Source of the DNA: Maribacter dokdonensis DSW-8 | GTDB taxonomy: Bacteria > Bacteroidota > Bacteroidia > Flavobacteriales > Flavobacteriaceae | DNA: 64,000 nucleotides | Direction: 5' to 3' | NCBI RefSeq assembly: GCF_001447995.1 | Contig: NZ_LDPE01000001.1 | Span: forward strand, 1,860,001-1,924,000 | Part shown: positions 55,997 through 64,000 of the stretch, one piece after another | Numbering within the stretch: the stretch's first letter is position 1 | Layout of the letters: the number at the start of each line of letters is the position of its first letter | Program-made: the position numbers and the translations under genes | Notes under the pieces: model-generated | The model's database searches: none | What the model saw: the letters and a program-made list of their open reading frames with translations, nothing else | Told to the model about the DNA's origin: nothing

Positions 55997-56428
55997 TTAT
56001 TTACTAAACATATTTTTAACAGCTGGTATAACCAAAGAAAGTACAGCGATAATAGTTAGAATAAAGAATACATTCAATCCCATTCCAATCTTTTTAATCG
56101 TACTCTCATCTTCCATTGCCAAGAATTCAGGATCAACATCCGTTCCACTTGCCAAGACATAAGAAACACCAACTACCAATAAAAAACCTCCTACTACAAA
56201 CAATGTCTTTTTAAGACCCTGTGGGTTAGAAAATAAGTTTTTTAAAGTAAACACTAAACTAACCACAACAGCAATACCTAACAAAAGGTAAGTAATGATA
56301 AACATAGTGTTCATAGCTCCACTTTGAGCAGCTTCAGCTGCCGGCATATCTGCACTTGGTAACAAGTACCAAAGCACTGCACTTAATACACCTATAGCAA
56401 TTAATGCTATTTTAATAATTTTTTGCAT
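55997..56428 (-). CDS. Membrane protein of unknown function in the ExbB/ExbD operon
   Basis: A 143-residue protein with four predicted membrane helices (about 5-22, 42-62, 77-97 and 120-138) and short loops. I recognise no family motif. Its place between the ExbB and the first ExbD gene, with gaps of 25 and 13 bp, makes it a likely extra subunit or assembly factor of that motor. No cysteines or obvious catalytic residues; a short acidic loop (DVDPEFLAMEDES) lies before the last helix. Confidence 0.75.
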   Translation of the reverse strand: MQKIIKIALIAIGVLSAVLWYLLPSADMPAAEAAQSGAMNTMFIITYLLLGIAVVVSLVFTLKNLFSNPQGLKKTLFVVGGFLLVVGVSYVLASGTDVDPEFLAMEDESTIKKIGMGLNVFFILTIIAVLSLVIPAVKNMFSK

Positions 56429-56453
56429 AATTTTTAGGTATTAAAAGTGAAAC

Positions 56454-57203
56454 TTATTTTTTGTGATCTACCAACATATCGATCAATGTAATAGAAGAAT
56501 CTTCCATATCATTAACGATGCTATCAATTTTAGCGATAATATAGTTGTAGAAAATTTGAAGTATAATAGCCGTAATAAGACCGAATACCGTTGTTAATAA
56601 TGCAACCTGAATATCACCTGCAATAAGAGATGCACTTAAGTTACCAACAGCAGCAATCTTTTGGAAGGCCTGGATCATACCAATTACCGTACCCATGAAA
56701 CCAAGCATTGGTGCAATTGCAATAAATAAAGACAACCAAGAAACGTTTTTCTCCAATTGACCCATTTGAACACCACCATAAGCAACAACAGCTTTTTCAG
56801 CAGACTCAATGCTCTCACCAGCTCTGTCCAAACCTTGGTAGTAAATAGAAGCAACAGGTCCTTTTGTATTTCTACAAACCTCTTTTGCAGCCTCAACACC
56901 ACCTGACGCCAATGCATCTTCAACTTGTTGTTTCAACTTGGCAGAATTTGTACTTGCCATGTTCAAATAAATAATTCTTTCAATAGCAACTGCCAAACCA
57001 AGGATCAAACATAAAAGAACGATACCCATGAAACCGGCACCACCTGTAATAAACATTTCTTTTAAAACCTGAGTAAATCCTTTTTCCGCTTCAGGAGCTC
57101 CTTCTTGAACTAGCAACGCTACTGCTGCTACTTTTGCACTTACAATATTTGTACCTGCTACAAATGCCCCAGCGACTGCTAGGCTTGGGAATAATTTTTT
57201 CAT
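56454..57203 (-). CDS. MotA/TolQ/ExbB proton channel family protein
   Basis: A 249-residue protein. An N-terminal signal-like segment (MKKLFPSLAVAGAFVAGTN) precedes a periplasmic stretch and three helices (about 53-75, 155-180 and 195-225). The family block WLSLFIAIAPMLGFMGTVIG, with the pore threonine in TTVFGLITAIILQIF, is present. It forms the pentameric channel part of a motor with ExbD proteins that converts proton motive force to mechanical work on a TonB-like protein. It is first of a four-gene operon ending at 54872. Confidence 0.93.
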   Translation of the reverse strand: MKKLFPSLAVAGAFVAGTNIVSAKVAAVALLVQEGAPEAEKGFTQVLKEMFITGGAGFMGIVLLCLILGLAVAIERIIYLNMASTNSAKLKQQVEDALASGGVEAAKEVCRNTKGPVASIYYQGLDRAGESIESAEKAVVAYGGVQMGQLEKNVSWLSLFIAIAPMLGFMGTVIGMIQAFQKIAAVGNLSASLIAGDIQVALLTTVFGLITAIILQIFYNYIIAKIDSIVNDMEDSSITLIDMLVDHKK

Positions 57204-57254
57204 TTTTTCAAACTTAAATTAGTTAGTTAATAGGGTTAAAGATAAAAAAAAAAC

Positions 57255-57279
57255 AATATAAAAAAAGTAAAACTTACTT
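57255..57279 (-). terminator. Weak AT-rich terminator after tRNA-Ser
   Basis: A 6-bp hairpin (AAGTAA 57265-57270 with TTACTT 57274-57279) followed on the minus strand by TTTTTTATATTG. The stem is weak; read-through into the exbB-like gene is possible. Confidence 0.35.
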
Positions 57280-57280
57280 G

Positions 57281-57368
57281 CAGAGAGGAAGGGATTCGAA
57301 CCCTCGATACCCTTTTGGGGTATACACACTTTCCAGGCGTGCGCCTTCGACCACTCGGCCACCTCTCT
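57281..57368 (-). tRNA. tRNA-Ser (anticodon GGA)
   Basis: Read on the minus strand: acceptor AGAGAGG pairs with CCTCTCT, anticodon loop CTGGAAA with anticodon GGA (Ser, UCC/UCU), a long variable arm of class II type (TATACCCCAAAAGGGTATC), T-loop TTCGAAT, and discriminator G. It is 88 nt, and CCA is not encoded. Confidence 0.97.
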
Positions 57369-57439
57369 AAGTTACCTTTTTTAAGGGTGGGCAAATAACA
57401 AAAAAAATATTAGTTATCGAAATTAAACTACTGTTAAAT

Positions 57440-58465
57440 TTACAGCATTTCTCCACGCAAAGAGGTTTCGAAAACGGTTTTAAACAGGTCATGGGAAACA
57501 CCACTACCCAATAGATACATAGCCTTGGTTATAGCAGCTTCAGTCGTAATATCCTTACCATTAACTACTTGCATTTTCTTTAATCTTGAACTTGTTTCAT
57601 AATGCCCCATCATAACCGCACCACCAGAACACTGGGTGACATTAATTATATGAATTCCTTTATTTATTGCATTATTTAATTTCTTTAAAAACCATTCTTC
57701 CATTGGAGCATTTCCCGACCCATAAGTTTCCAAAATCAGCGCTTTTAAATTTTTGGCGTTTAAAATTGCGTCGATAATATTTTCATTAATTCCCGGAAAA
57801 ATTTTTAAAATAGCCACATTGTCATCCATATTTTTATGTGATTTTAACGGCAATTTTCGTTTTTGGGGCAGTAAATATTCTTTAAAAACCGATAAATGCA
57901 CTCCCGATTCTATTAAATGAGGGTAGTTCAAAGAAGCAAATGCTTGAAAATGTTCCGCATTTATTTTAGTAGTTCTATTTCCTCTATACAATTTATACTC
58001 AAAATACAACCCTACTTCTTGTATTACAGGTTTTCCTTTTTCATACAAAGCTGCAATTTGAATAGCAGTAATAAGATTTTCTTTAGCATCTGTCCTTAAG
58101 TCACCAATGGGCAATTGAGATCCTGTTAAAATTACCGGCTTTGAAAGGTTTTCCAACAAAAAACTTAAAGCAGACGCCGTATAACTCATAGTATCACTAC
58201 CATGTAACACTACAAAACCATCATATTCATGGTATTTATCAGCGATAATATCTGAAATAGCGATCCAATGACCAGGGTTCATATTGGATGAATCTATAGG
58301 ATAATCAAACGAAAAGCTTGATATAGTACAATCTAACTGATTAAGTTCTGGTATATTTTTTAGCAATTGCGAGAAATCAAAAGCCTTTAACGCCCCAGAT
58401 GAATAATCTTTCATCATTCCGATCGTACCACCTGTATAAATCAATAAAATGCTTCTTTTATCCAT
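57440..58465 (-). CDS. ansA: L-asparaginase, type I
   Basis: Hydrolyses L-asparagine to aspartate and ammonia. The 341-residue protein has both threonine motifs: LIYTGGTIGMMKD at residues 8-20 and VLHGSDTMSYTASALSF near 85-100, plus VILTGSQLPIGDLRTDAKEN. There is no signal peptide, so it is cytoplasmic and of the low-affinity type I group. The class is the bacterial asparaginase/glutaminase fold, unrelated to the N-terminal-nucleophile glycosylasparaginase at 33615-34601. It follows tatD by 28 bp, likely one transcript. Confidence 0.93.
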   Translation of the reverse strand: MDKRSILLIYTGGTIGMMKDYSSGALKAFDFSQLLKNIPELNQLDCTISSFSFDYPIDSSNMNPGHWIAISDIIADKYHEYDGFVVLHGSDTMSYTASALSFLLENLSKPVILTGSQLPIGDLRTDAKENLITAIQIAALYEKGKPVIQEVGLYFEYKLYRGNRTTKINAEHFQAFASLNYPHLIESGVHLSVFKEYLLPQKRKLPLKSHKNMDDNVAILKIFPGINENIIDAILNAKNLKALILETYGSGNAPMEEWFLKKLNNAINKGIHIINVTQCSGGAVMMGHYETSSRLKKMQVVNGKDITTEAAITKAMYLLGSGVSHDLFKTVFETSLRGEML

Positions 58466-58493
58466 ATTACAACTACCTATTATTCATTCAACT

Positions 58494-59261
58494 TTAAATA
58501 CCGAACACTTCTCTAGAATTGTTAGTGGTTACTAACGCAATTTCTTCATTAGGAACCCCATAAACATCAGCCATTTTTTCCAGTACATTGATGATGTACG
58601 CACTTTCATTTCTTTTCCCTCTATATGGAGTTGGCGCCAGATAGGGTGAATCTGTTTCCAGAACAATATGCTTTAATTCTATCTCCTTTAAAAATGTATC
58701 TATTTTACCATTCTTAAATGTGACCACACCACCTATACCCAATTTCATATTATACGAAATAGCTTTTTTCGCCTGTTCAAGCGTACCGGTAAAACAATGA
58801 AAAATACCTCTTAGTCCATTACCCTTTTCCCCCTCCAATACTTCAAATACCTCATCAAAAGCATCACGACAATGTATGACAATAGGCAAATTCTTTCTTT
58901 TAGCCAGTTGTATCTGCTTTTTAAAAGCAATTTTCTGCTCTTTTATATACTTCTTTTCCCAATATAAATCGATACCAATTTCACCCACTGCATAATAGGT
59001 ATGTTTTTCAAGCATTTCCTCTACATGTAAGAGCTCTTGCTCAAAATTCTCATTTACATGTGTAGGATGCAATCCCGACATCAAAAACATGCGTCCTGGA
59101 AAATCCTTTTCAAGTGCCAACATGCTTTCCGTATAGGAAGAATCTATAGCGGGAATAAAAAACCTTTCCACTCCCAAATCAATTGCTTTCTCAATCGCTT
59201 CTTTTCTATCTTCATCAAAAGCCTCACTATATAAATGCGTATGCGTATCTGTTATAATCAT
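58494..59261 (-). CDS. TatD family deoxyribonuclease
   Basis: A metal-dependent hydrolase with a TIM barrel, 255 residues, the normal length. Metal and catalytic motifs are visible in order: DTHTHLYSEAF, SGLHPTHVNEN, AVGEIGIDLYW, PIVIHCRDAF, GIFHCFTGT and LETDSPYLAPTPYRGKRNES. Members act as 3'-5' DNases or D-tyrosyl-related hydrolases in DNA repair or quality control. It is divergent from the retropepsin-like gene and is first in the tatD-ansA pair. Confidence 0.93.
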   Translation of the reverse strand: MIITDTHTHLYSEAFDEDRKEAIEKAIDLGVERFFIPAIDSSYTESMLALEKDFPGRMFLMSGLHPTHVNENFEQELLHVEEMLEKHTYYAVGEIGIDLYWEKKYIKEQKIAFKKQIQLAKRKNLPIVIHCRDAFDEVFEVLEGEKGNGLRGIFHCFTGTLEQAKKAISYNMKLGIGGVVTFKNGKIDTFLKEIELKHIVLETDSPYLAPTPYRGKRNESAYIINVLEKMADVYGVPNEEIALVTTNNSREVFGI

Positions 59262-59277
59262 GCGGCAAAAATAGGCT

Positions 59278-59285
59278 TATCTTTG
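59278..59285 (+). promoter_or_regulatory. Candidate -7 element for the retropepsin-like gene
   Basis: TATCTTTG matches TAnnTTTG, 13 bp before the ATG at 59299. No clear -33 element. It lies in the 37-bp gap between this gene and the divergent tatD. Confidence 0.35.
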
Positions 59286-59298
59286 AAAAAAATGAATT

Positions 59299-59748
59299 AT
59301 GAGTACCCTCAAAAAATTTTTGAAGGATAAAGATTACGTACGCATTCCCTTAGAGTTAACCGCAACCGATCATTTTGAAATCTATGCTGAAATAAATTCG
59401 GTGCCAGGCAGATTTATATTGGACACAGGCGCATCGAATACCTGTATTGGTATGGATAAAATTGAGCATTTTAAATTAATTTCTGAAGAGTCTGTTATAA
59501 AAGCTGCCGGTGCCGGTGCCACGAATATGGAAACCTTAGTCTCTAAGAGCAACACCATCAATTTAAATTCATGGGAATTTCATAATCTTGAAATTGTGCT
59601 TTTCGATTTAAAACATGTAAACGAAGCCCTTACCGCACATAATGCAGAGCCGGTAGACGGAATTATAGGTGCCGATATTCTTAAAAAATCCAAAGCAATT
59701 ATCGACTACGGTAAAAAATGCATCTATTTAAAAAAGAAAAAGCGTTGA
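59299..59748 (+). CDS. Retropepsin-like aspartic protease
   Basis: A 149-residue protein of the clan AA single-domain aspartic peptidases. The catalytic motif is FILDTGASNTCIG with D42-T-G44, followed by the flap and IIGADILKKSKAIIDY near the end, the ILG-like helix turn of the fold. Being a single domain, it should act as a homodimer, like retroviral protease. There is no signal peptide or membrane helix, so cytoplasmic. Substrate unknown. Monocistronic, with its stop codon inside the left arm of the following terminator. Confidence 0.88.
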   Translation: MSTLKKFLKDKDYVRIPLELTATDHFEIYAEINSVPGRFILDTGASNTCIGMDKIEHFKLISEESVIKAAGAGATNMETLVSKSNTINLNSWEFHNLEIVLFDLKHVNEALTAHNAEPVDGIIGADILKKSKAIIDYGKKCIYLKKKKR

Positions 59749-59765
59749 GGTAACTCAACGCTTTT
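59738..59765. terminator. Bidirectional terminator between the retropepsin-like gene and sucB
   Basis: A perfect 12-bp stem (AAAAGCGTTGAG at 59738-59749 with 59754-59765) and GTAA loop. A-run and T-run flank it, so it serves both convergent genes. Confidence 0.92.
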
Positions 59766-59788
59766 AACTTTATTCTAGTTTTAGAAAA

Positions 59789-61009
59789 TTACATTTCCAA
59801 AGCTTTCTTAACGTTATTGTCCATCAATATTTCTTCCGGATTTTCTATTGCTTCTTTGATTGCCACCAAGAACCCTACAGATTCTTTACCATCAATAATA
59901 CGGTGATCATATGACAATGCAACATACATAATTGGTGCAATAGCAATAGCCCCGTCACGTGCAATTGGTCTTTCAACTATATTATGCATACCCAATATAG
60001 CACTTTGCGGTGGATTGATAATAGGGGTAGACAACATAGAACCAAATACACCACCATTAGTAATAGTAAATGTACCACCAGTCATCTCATCAACGGTAAT
60101 TTCACCTTCACGAGCTCTAATAGCCAATCTTTTCACTTCTGCCTCTACCCCTCTGAAGGTTAAGTTTTCAGCGTTACGAATAACAGGTACCATTAAACCT
60201 TTAGGACCCGATACCGCAATACTGATATCACAGAAATCATAAGAAATCATTTCCTTACCATCAATCATAGAATTTACGGCAGGGTACATTTCCAAGGCTC
60301 TCACTACAGCCTTTGTAAAAAATGACATGAAACCTAAACCAACCCCATGTTTGCTTTTGAAATCTTCTTTATACTTATTTCTTAGCTCAAAAATTGCAGA
60401 CATATCCACTTCATTGAAAGTGGTCAACATTGCTGTTTCATTTTTTGCAGAAACCAATCTTTCGGCAACTTTTCTACGCAACATTGATAGTTTAGACCTA
60501 GATTCTCCACGACTACCACCTGTAGGCGACCCCATTGAAGGCACTGCATTTACAGCATCTTCCTTGGTAATTCTGCCATCTCTACCTGAACCGGAAACTG
60601 CACTACTATCCACACCTTTTTCATCTAAGATTTTCTTAGCTGCAGGTGATGGTACACCAGAAGCATAAGTTTCTTTAGCTTGAGCTGGCTGCGGAGCTTT
60701 TTCTGTTTTAGGCTCCTCTTTTTTCTCTTCTTTTGGTGCGCTTGCGGTTTTGGCTGCACCATCTGGCTTGGCCGCACCCGTATCAATTAAGCAAACAATG
60801 GCACCTACTGCAACAGCATCACCTTCCTCTGCTTTTAAAGTAATTGTACCACTTGCTTCAGCAGGCAATTCTAAAGTAGCTTTATCTGAATCTACTTCTG
60901 CAATCGCTTGATCTTTTTCTACATAATCACCATCCTCTACCAACCATTCTGCAATTTCCACCTCTGTGATAGACTCTCCCGGCGATGGGACCTTCATTTC
61001 TAGAATCAT
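59789..61009 (-). CDS. sucB: Dihydrolipoyllysine succinyltransferase (2-oxoglutarate dehydrogenase E2)
   Basis: The E2 core of the 2-oxoglutarate dehydrogenase complex. From the ATG at 61009 (MILEMKVPSPGES) it has 406 residues. A single lipoyl domain (1-75) carries the lipoyl lysine K43 in EVDSDKATLEL. A linker rich in A, P, E and K leads to the E3/E1-binding domain (SPAAKKILDEKGVD, SGRDGRITKED), and the catalytic domain ends with SYDHRIIDGKESVGF, which holds the active His and Asp. The frame is open to 61075 but that overlaps sucA. It follows sucA by 25 bp. Confidence 0.96.
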   Translation of the reverse strand: MILEMKVPSPGESITEVEIAEWLVEDGDYVEKDQAIAEVDSDKATLELPAEASGTITLKAEEGDAVAVGAIVCLIDTGAAKPDGAAKTASAPKEEKKEEPKTEKAPQPAQAKETYASGVPSPAAKKILDEKGVDSSAVSGSGRDGRITKEDAVNAVPSMGSPTGGSRGESRSKLSMLRRKVAERLVSAKNETAMLTTFNEVDMSAIFELRNKYKEDFKSKHGVGLGFMSFFTKAVVRALEMYPAVNSMIDGKEMISYDFCDISIAVSGPKGLMVPVIRNAENLTFRGVEAEVKRLAIRAREGEITVDEMTGGTFTITNGGVFGSMLSTPIINPPQSAILGMHNIVERPIARDGAIAIAPIMYVALSYDHRIIDGKESVGFLVAIKEAIENPEEILMDNNVKKALEM

Positions 61010-61034
61010 TCTTTCTATAATTTGATATGTTATT

Positions 61035-63830
61035 TTATTTTTTTGGCTTGGACATATTATCCTTCGTTTTATCAAAAACGTAATCTATAACTTGTTGATG
61101 ACGTGCTTTTGAACGCACAGAACTACCTGCTGCCGGAGCTGCATAAAAACGCCTTGAAGCAACCCTAAAAGTTCTAGCTTCGTCAAAATGCATTAATAAA
61201 TGACTCCATGCACCCATATTTCTAGGTTCTTCTTGAGCCCAAACAATATCATCTGCATTCTTATATTTTGCAATGGCTTCCTTCATTTTCTTTTCCGGAA
61301 TAGGGAACAATTGTTCTACCCTTACCAGTGCCACATCATCTCTACTATTCTCTTCTTTAACAGCTAAAAGATCATAATAGAACTTACCTGTACAGAATAC
61401 CAATGATTTTACTTTTTTAGCATCTGTAGTCTCATCATCTATGACCTCTTGGAAACCACCACCTGTTAAATCCGCTATTTTAGACACTGCTTTTGGATGT
61501 CTCAACAAACTTTTAGGCGTAAAAATGATCAATGGCTTTCTAAAATTAGCCTTCATTTGTCTACGCAAAATATGGAACATTTGCGCTGGTGTAGTTACAT
61601 CTGCTATGTACATATTATCTTTTGCACACAATTGCAAGTAACGTTCCATTCTAGCGGAAGAGTGTTCTGCACCTTGACCTTCATAACCATGTGGTAAGAG
61701 CATTACCAAACCATTTTGAAGTTTCCACTTATCTTCTGCGGCAGAAATATATTGGTCTATCATAATTTGGGCCCCATTACTGAAATCCCCAAACTGAGCT
61801 TCCCATATTGTCAATGTTTTAGGGCTAGCCATGGCATAACCATAATCAAAACCTACAACACCGTATTCCGATAAAAGTGAATTATAAATCTGAAATTTTG
61901 CTTGCTTATCAGAAAGCTGGTTCAACAAGATTATTTCTTCCTCGCTCTCTTCAACCTTCATTACGGCATGACGGTGAGAGAAAGTACCACGTTCTACATC
62001 CTGTCCGGACATACGCACAGCATAACCTTCCTCTAAAAGAGAACCATATGCCAATAATTCACCCATGGCCCAGTCCAAATTATCCGCTTCAAAATACATA
62101 TTGTAGCGATCCTTGACTAGTTTTTCTACTTTACGTAAAAACTTTTTACCTTTTGGCAAAGCAGTTATCACCTTGGCAATTTTATCTAATTTGGTCTTGG
62201 TGAACTTGGTATTCACCGGGTCCATCATTTCCCATTCACGAACATTTTCAAAACCTTTCCATTCATCTGCCATGAACGGGGTTATTACAGTTTTATCTTC
62301 CTTACGTGAATCTTCAAGTTTTTCCTCTAATGAATCTTTATACTGTTTTTCCAATTCAGAAACATAGGTATCGTCAATAACACCTTCTTGAATTAGTCTT
62401 TCAGCATAAATATCCCTTGGGTTCTTATGCTTGGAAATAGCTTTGTATAGTTTTGGCTGGGTAAATCTTGGCTCATCACCTTCATTATGCCCATACTTTC
62501 TATACCCTAACAAATCTATAAATACATCGCTCTCAAATTGCATCCTATATTCCAATGCAAAAAGTGATGCGTGTACCACAGCCTCAGCATCATCAGCATT
62601 AACATGCAATACTGGACTCAAAGTAACTTTGGCTACATCTGTACAATAGGTAGATGTTCTAGCATCTAGATAGTTAGTGGTAAATCCAATTTGATTGTTT
62701 ACTACAATATGTATAGTACCTCCGGTTTTGTAACCATCAAGACCGGCCATTTGCACAACTTCATATACCAAACCTTGACCTGCTATGGCGGCGTCACCAT
62801 GTACTACAATAGGAAGCACTTTTGAAATATCATCTTGATAGTCCGCATCTTGCTTTGCCCTTGCAATACCTTCAACCACTGCACCTACAGTCTCTAAGTG
62901 AGAAGGGTTTGGTGCAATGCTCATGTTAATTTTATTTCCGTTATCAGATTTTCTATCTGAAGTCCAACCTAGGTGATACTTAACATCGCCATCAAAAATC
63001 TCTTGCTCATAATCCTTACCATCGAATTCACTAAAAATATCTTTAGCGGATTTTCCGAAAATATTGGTGAGAACATTTAATCTTCCACGGTGTGCCATAC
63101 CCATAACAAACTGCTTTACGCCCATTTCTGCGGCACGCTCAACAATTACGTCTAAGGCAGGTATCAATGATTCATTCCCTTCTAAGGAGAATCTTTTCTG
63201 ACCTACATATTTTGTATGCAAAAAAGTCTCGAAAGAAATGGCATGATTCAACTTTTTAAGAATATGCTTTTTTCTATCCGGCTCAAAATCAGGATGGTTG
63301 TCATTGACATTAATCCAGTCTTGAATCCATTTTACACGCTCTGGCTTTCGAATATACATATACTCAACACCAATAGCATCGCAATAGATACTTTGTAAAT
63401 GTCTAACAATTTCTTTGAGGGCACTTGGACCTATACCAATTATATCACCTGCATTAAAAACGGTTTCAAGATCAGACGATGAAAGTCCGAAATTTTCTAT
63501 TTCCAATGAAGGTTCATAATGTCTTCGCTCACGAACCGGGTTTGTTTTCGTAAATAAGTGACCTCTGCTTCTATAACCGTCAATAAGTCTGATTACCTGA
63601 AACTCTTTTTGCAAGGATTCTGGCATTTCACTCTTATTACCGTTTACTACAACAGTAGTTCTGTTCTCATCAATTTCAAGTTCATCTAATGAACTTTCCA
63701 TCCCAAAGTCGAATCCTTGAAAAAAGGCTCTCCAACTTGGTTCTACACTATCCGGATTTACTAAATACTTATCGTATAACTCTGAAAAAAAAGAGGTATG
63801 AGCGGTATTCAAAAAGGAATATTTATCCAT
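61035..63830 (-). CDS. sucA: 2-oxoglutarate dehydrogenase E1
   Basis: The thiamine-diphosphate-dependent E1 of the complex, 931 residues, converting 2-oxoglutarate to a succinyl group on E2. Motifs in order are SFLNTAHTSFFSELYDKYLV at the start (E2/E3-contacting tail), VMGMAHRGRLNVLTNIFGK, VHGDAAIAGQGLVYE, and NNQIGFTTNYLDARTSTYC in the thiamine site region; in the C-terminal half VERGTFSHRHAV and MLLPHGYEGQGAEHSSARMER. It is first in the sucA-sucB pair; E3 (lpd) is not in the window. Confidence 0.97.
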   Translation of the reverse strand: MDKYSFLNTAHTSFFSELYDKYLVNPDSVEPSWRAFFQGFDFGMESSLDELEIDENRTTVVVNGNKSEMPESLQKEFQVIRLIDGYRSRGHLFTKTNPVRERRHYEPSLEIENFGLSSSDLETVFNAGDIIGIGPSALKEIVRHLQSIYCDAIGVEYMYIRKPERVKWIQDWINVNDNHPDFEPDRKKHILKKLNHAISFETFLHTKYVGQKRFSLEGNESLIPALDVIVERAAEMGVKQFVMGMAHRGRLNVLTNIFGKSAKDIFSEFDGKDYEQEIFDGDVKYHLGWTSDRKSDNGNKINMSIAPNPSHLETVGAVVEGIARAKQDADYQDDISKVLPIVVHGDAAIAGQGLVYEVVQMAGLDGYKTGGTIHIVVNNQIGFTTNYLDARTSTYCTDVAKVTLSPVLHVNADDAEAVVHASLFALEYRMQFESDVFIDLLGYRKYGHNEGDEPRFTQPKLYKAISKHKNPRDIYAERLIQEGVIDDTYVSELEKQYKDSLEEKLEDSRKEDKTVITPFMADEWKGFENVREWEMMDPVNTKFTKTKLDKIAKVITALPKGKKFLRKVEKLVKDRYNMYFEADNLDWAMGELLAYGSLLEEGYAVRMSGQDVERGTFSHRHAVMKVEESEEEIILLNQLSDKQAKFQIYNSLLSEYGVVGFDYGYAMASPKTLTIWEAQFGDFSNGAQIMIDQYISAAEDKWKLQNGLVMLLPHGYEGQGAEHSSARMERYLQLCAKDNMYIADVTTPAQMFHILRRQMKANFRKPLIIFTPKSLLRHPKAVSKIADLTGGGFQEVIDDETTDAKKVKSLVFCTGKFYYDLLAVKEENSRDDVALVRVEQLFPIPEKKMKEAIAKYKNADDIVWAQEEPRNMGAWSHLLMHFDEARTFRVASRRFYAAPAAGSSVRSKARHQQVIDYVFDKTKDNMSKPKK

Positions 63831-63865
63831 GAATTACTTTCTGTATCTTTAGAATAAATTTCTAA

Positions 63866-63873
63866 CAAAAATA
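63866..63873 (-). promoter_or_regulatory. Candidate -7 element for sucA-sucB
   Basis: The minus strand reads TATTTTTG, matching TAnnTTTG, 35 bp before the sucA ATG. I see no clear -33 element. The 69-bp gap is shared with the divergent gene at 63900. Confidence 0.4.
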
Positions 63874-63899
63874 CAACATTTACAATATCTAACGATAGA

Positions 63900-64000
63900 A
63901 TGCCAAGTATTATTGAAAAAAATGAAACTTTAAAACAAAATCGCCCTATGAGCTTAAAAAAAATGATATTCATTGGTTTTATCACATTAAATATCACCTT
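63900..64000 (+). CDS. Start of an unidentified gene, cut by the window edge
   Basis: An open frame begins at ATG 63900 and runs off the right edge after 33 codons (MPSIIEKNETLKQNRPMSLK then a hydrophobic segment starting KMIFIGFITLN). The charged start followed by a hydrophobic run suggests a membrane protein. The position, divergent from sucA with 69 bp between starts, fits a real gene. The start could also be the ATG at 63948. Too little is visible to name it. Confidence 0.5.
   Translation, partial: MPSIIEKNETLKQNRPMSLKKMIFIGFITLNIT

Noticed and set aside
57209..57216. TAAGTTTG (minus strand) as promoter of the exbB-like gene
   Set aside because: It is only 5 bp from the ATG, so transcription would begin at or inside the start codon; the true promoter is probably farther upstream but I cannot see it.
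59266..59273. TATTTTTG (minus strand) as promoter of tatD
   Set aside because: It lies 4 bp from the ATG and would give a leaderless transcript; no -33 element supports it.
61010..61075. Upstream extension of sucB
   Set aside because: It overlaps the end of sucA; the lipoyl domain begins immediately after the ATG at 61009.
1..64000. CRISPR arrays, insertion sequences, prophage, toxin-antitoxin or defence islands, known riboswitches
   Set aside because: Reading through all intergenic regions I found no repeat-spacer series, transposase, integrase, restriction or toxin gene, and no recognisable riboswitch core.

Overview
The window looks like the chromosome of a marine-type member of Flavobacteriaceae (Bacteroidota). 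The reasons are low G+C; promoters of the Bacteroidota TTTG-N19-TAnnTTTG type; an alternative complex III operon joined to aa3 cytochrome oxidase genes; a type IX secretion C-terminal domain; proteins of the DUF2723, DUF5916, DUF2807 and PorT types; and tRNAs without an encoded CCA. I cannot name the genus from sequence alone. I see no rRNA, CRISPR array, insertion sequence, prophage or plasmid gene, and no gene-free stretch longer than about 260 bases.

Layout. Bases 1-8229 hold a malic enzyme cut by the left edge, a sugar-type MFS transporter, the overlapping ruvB-queG pair, an acyl-CoA oxidase-like gene and a DUF2807 protein. Bases 8359-20139 are one minus-strand block of eight genes, actABCDEF-coxBA, encoding a quinol:cytochrome c oxidoreductase and the two catalytic subunits of a haem-copper oxidase. 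A small SPOR-domain gene separates it from rimP-nusA-infB (20800-25374), whose leader carries a terminator-like hairpin. Bases 25596-38490 hold a cation/proton antiporter, tRNA-Gln, a large DUF2723 membrane glycosyltransferase-like protein, a thioredoxin-fold protein without cysteines, a metallophosphoesterase, the divergent cutC / glycosylasparaginase pair, polA, a secreted protein made only of a T9SS sorting domain, and a lipoprotein. After a DUF5916 outer-membrane protein come the translation genes rplM-rpsI, rpsB-tsf and pyrH-frr, with an M61 peptidase in between, then an RND/MMPL transporter and asnS-rpoN with a small membrane protein (41461-54131). The right part has a PorT-like barrel, an ExbB/ExbD operon (54872-57203), tRNA-Ser, ansA-tatD, a retropepsin-like protease and sucA-sucB (2-oxoglutarate dehydrogenase), ending in a gene start cut by the right edge.

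How it fits together. The window is mostly core metabolism, respiration and translation. Quinol electrons go through ActA-F to CoxBA, and sucAB and malic enzyme serve the TCA cycle around it. Most transcription units end in clear hairpin-plus-T terminators, several shared between convergent genes. I found no clear undescribed multi-gene system. The best leads are small: helix-hairpin-helix tails on both ActC and ribosomal protein S2, histidine-rich segments in two neighbouring respiratory subunits, a cysteine-free thioredoxin, a sorting domain without cargo, a CxxC motif in an ExbD protein, a possible NusA-responsive leader and an 11-bp inverted repeat over the pyrH promoter.
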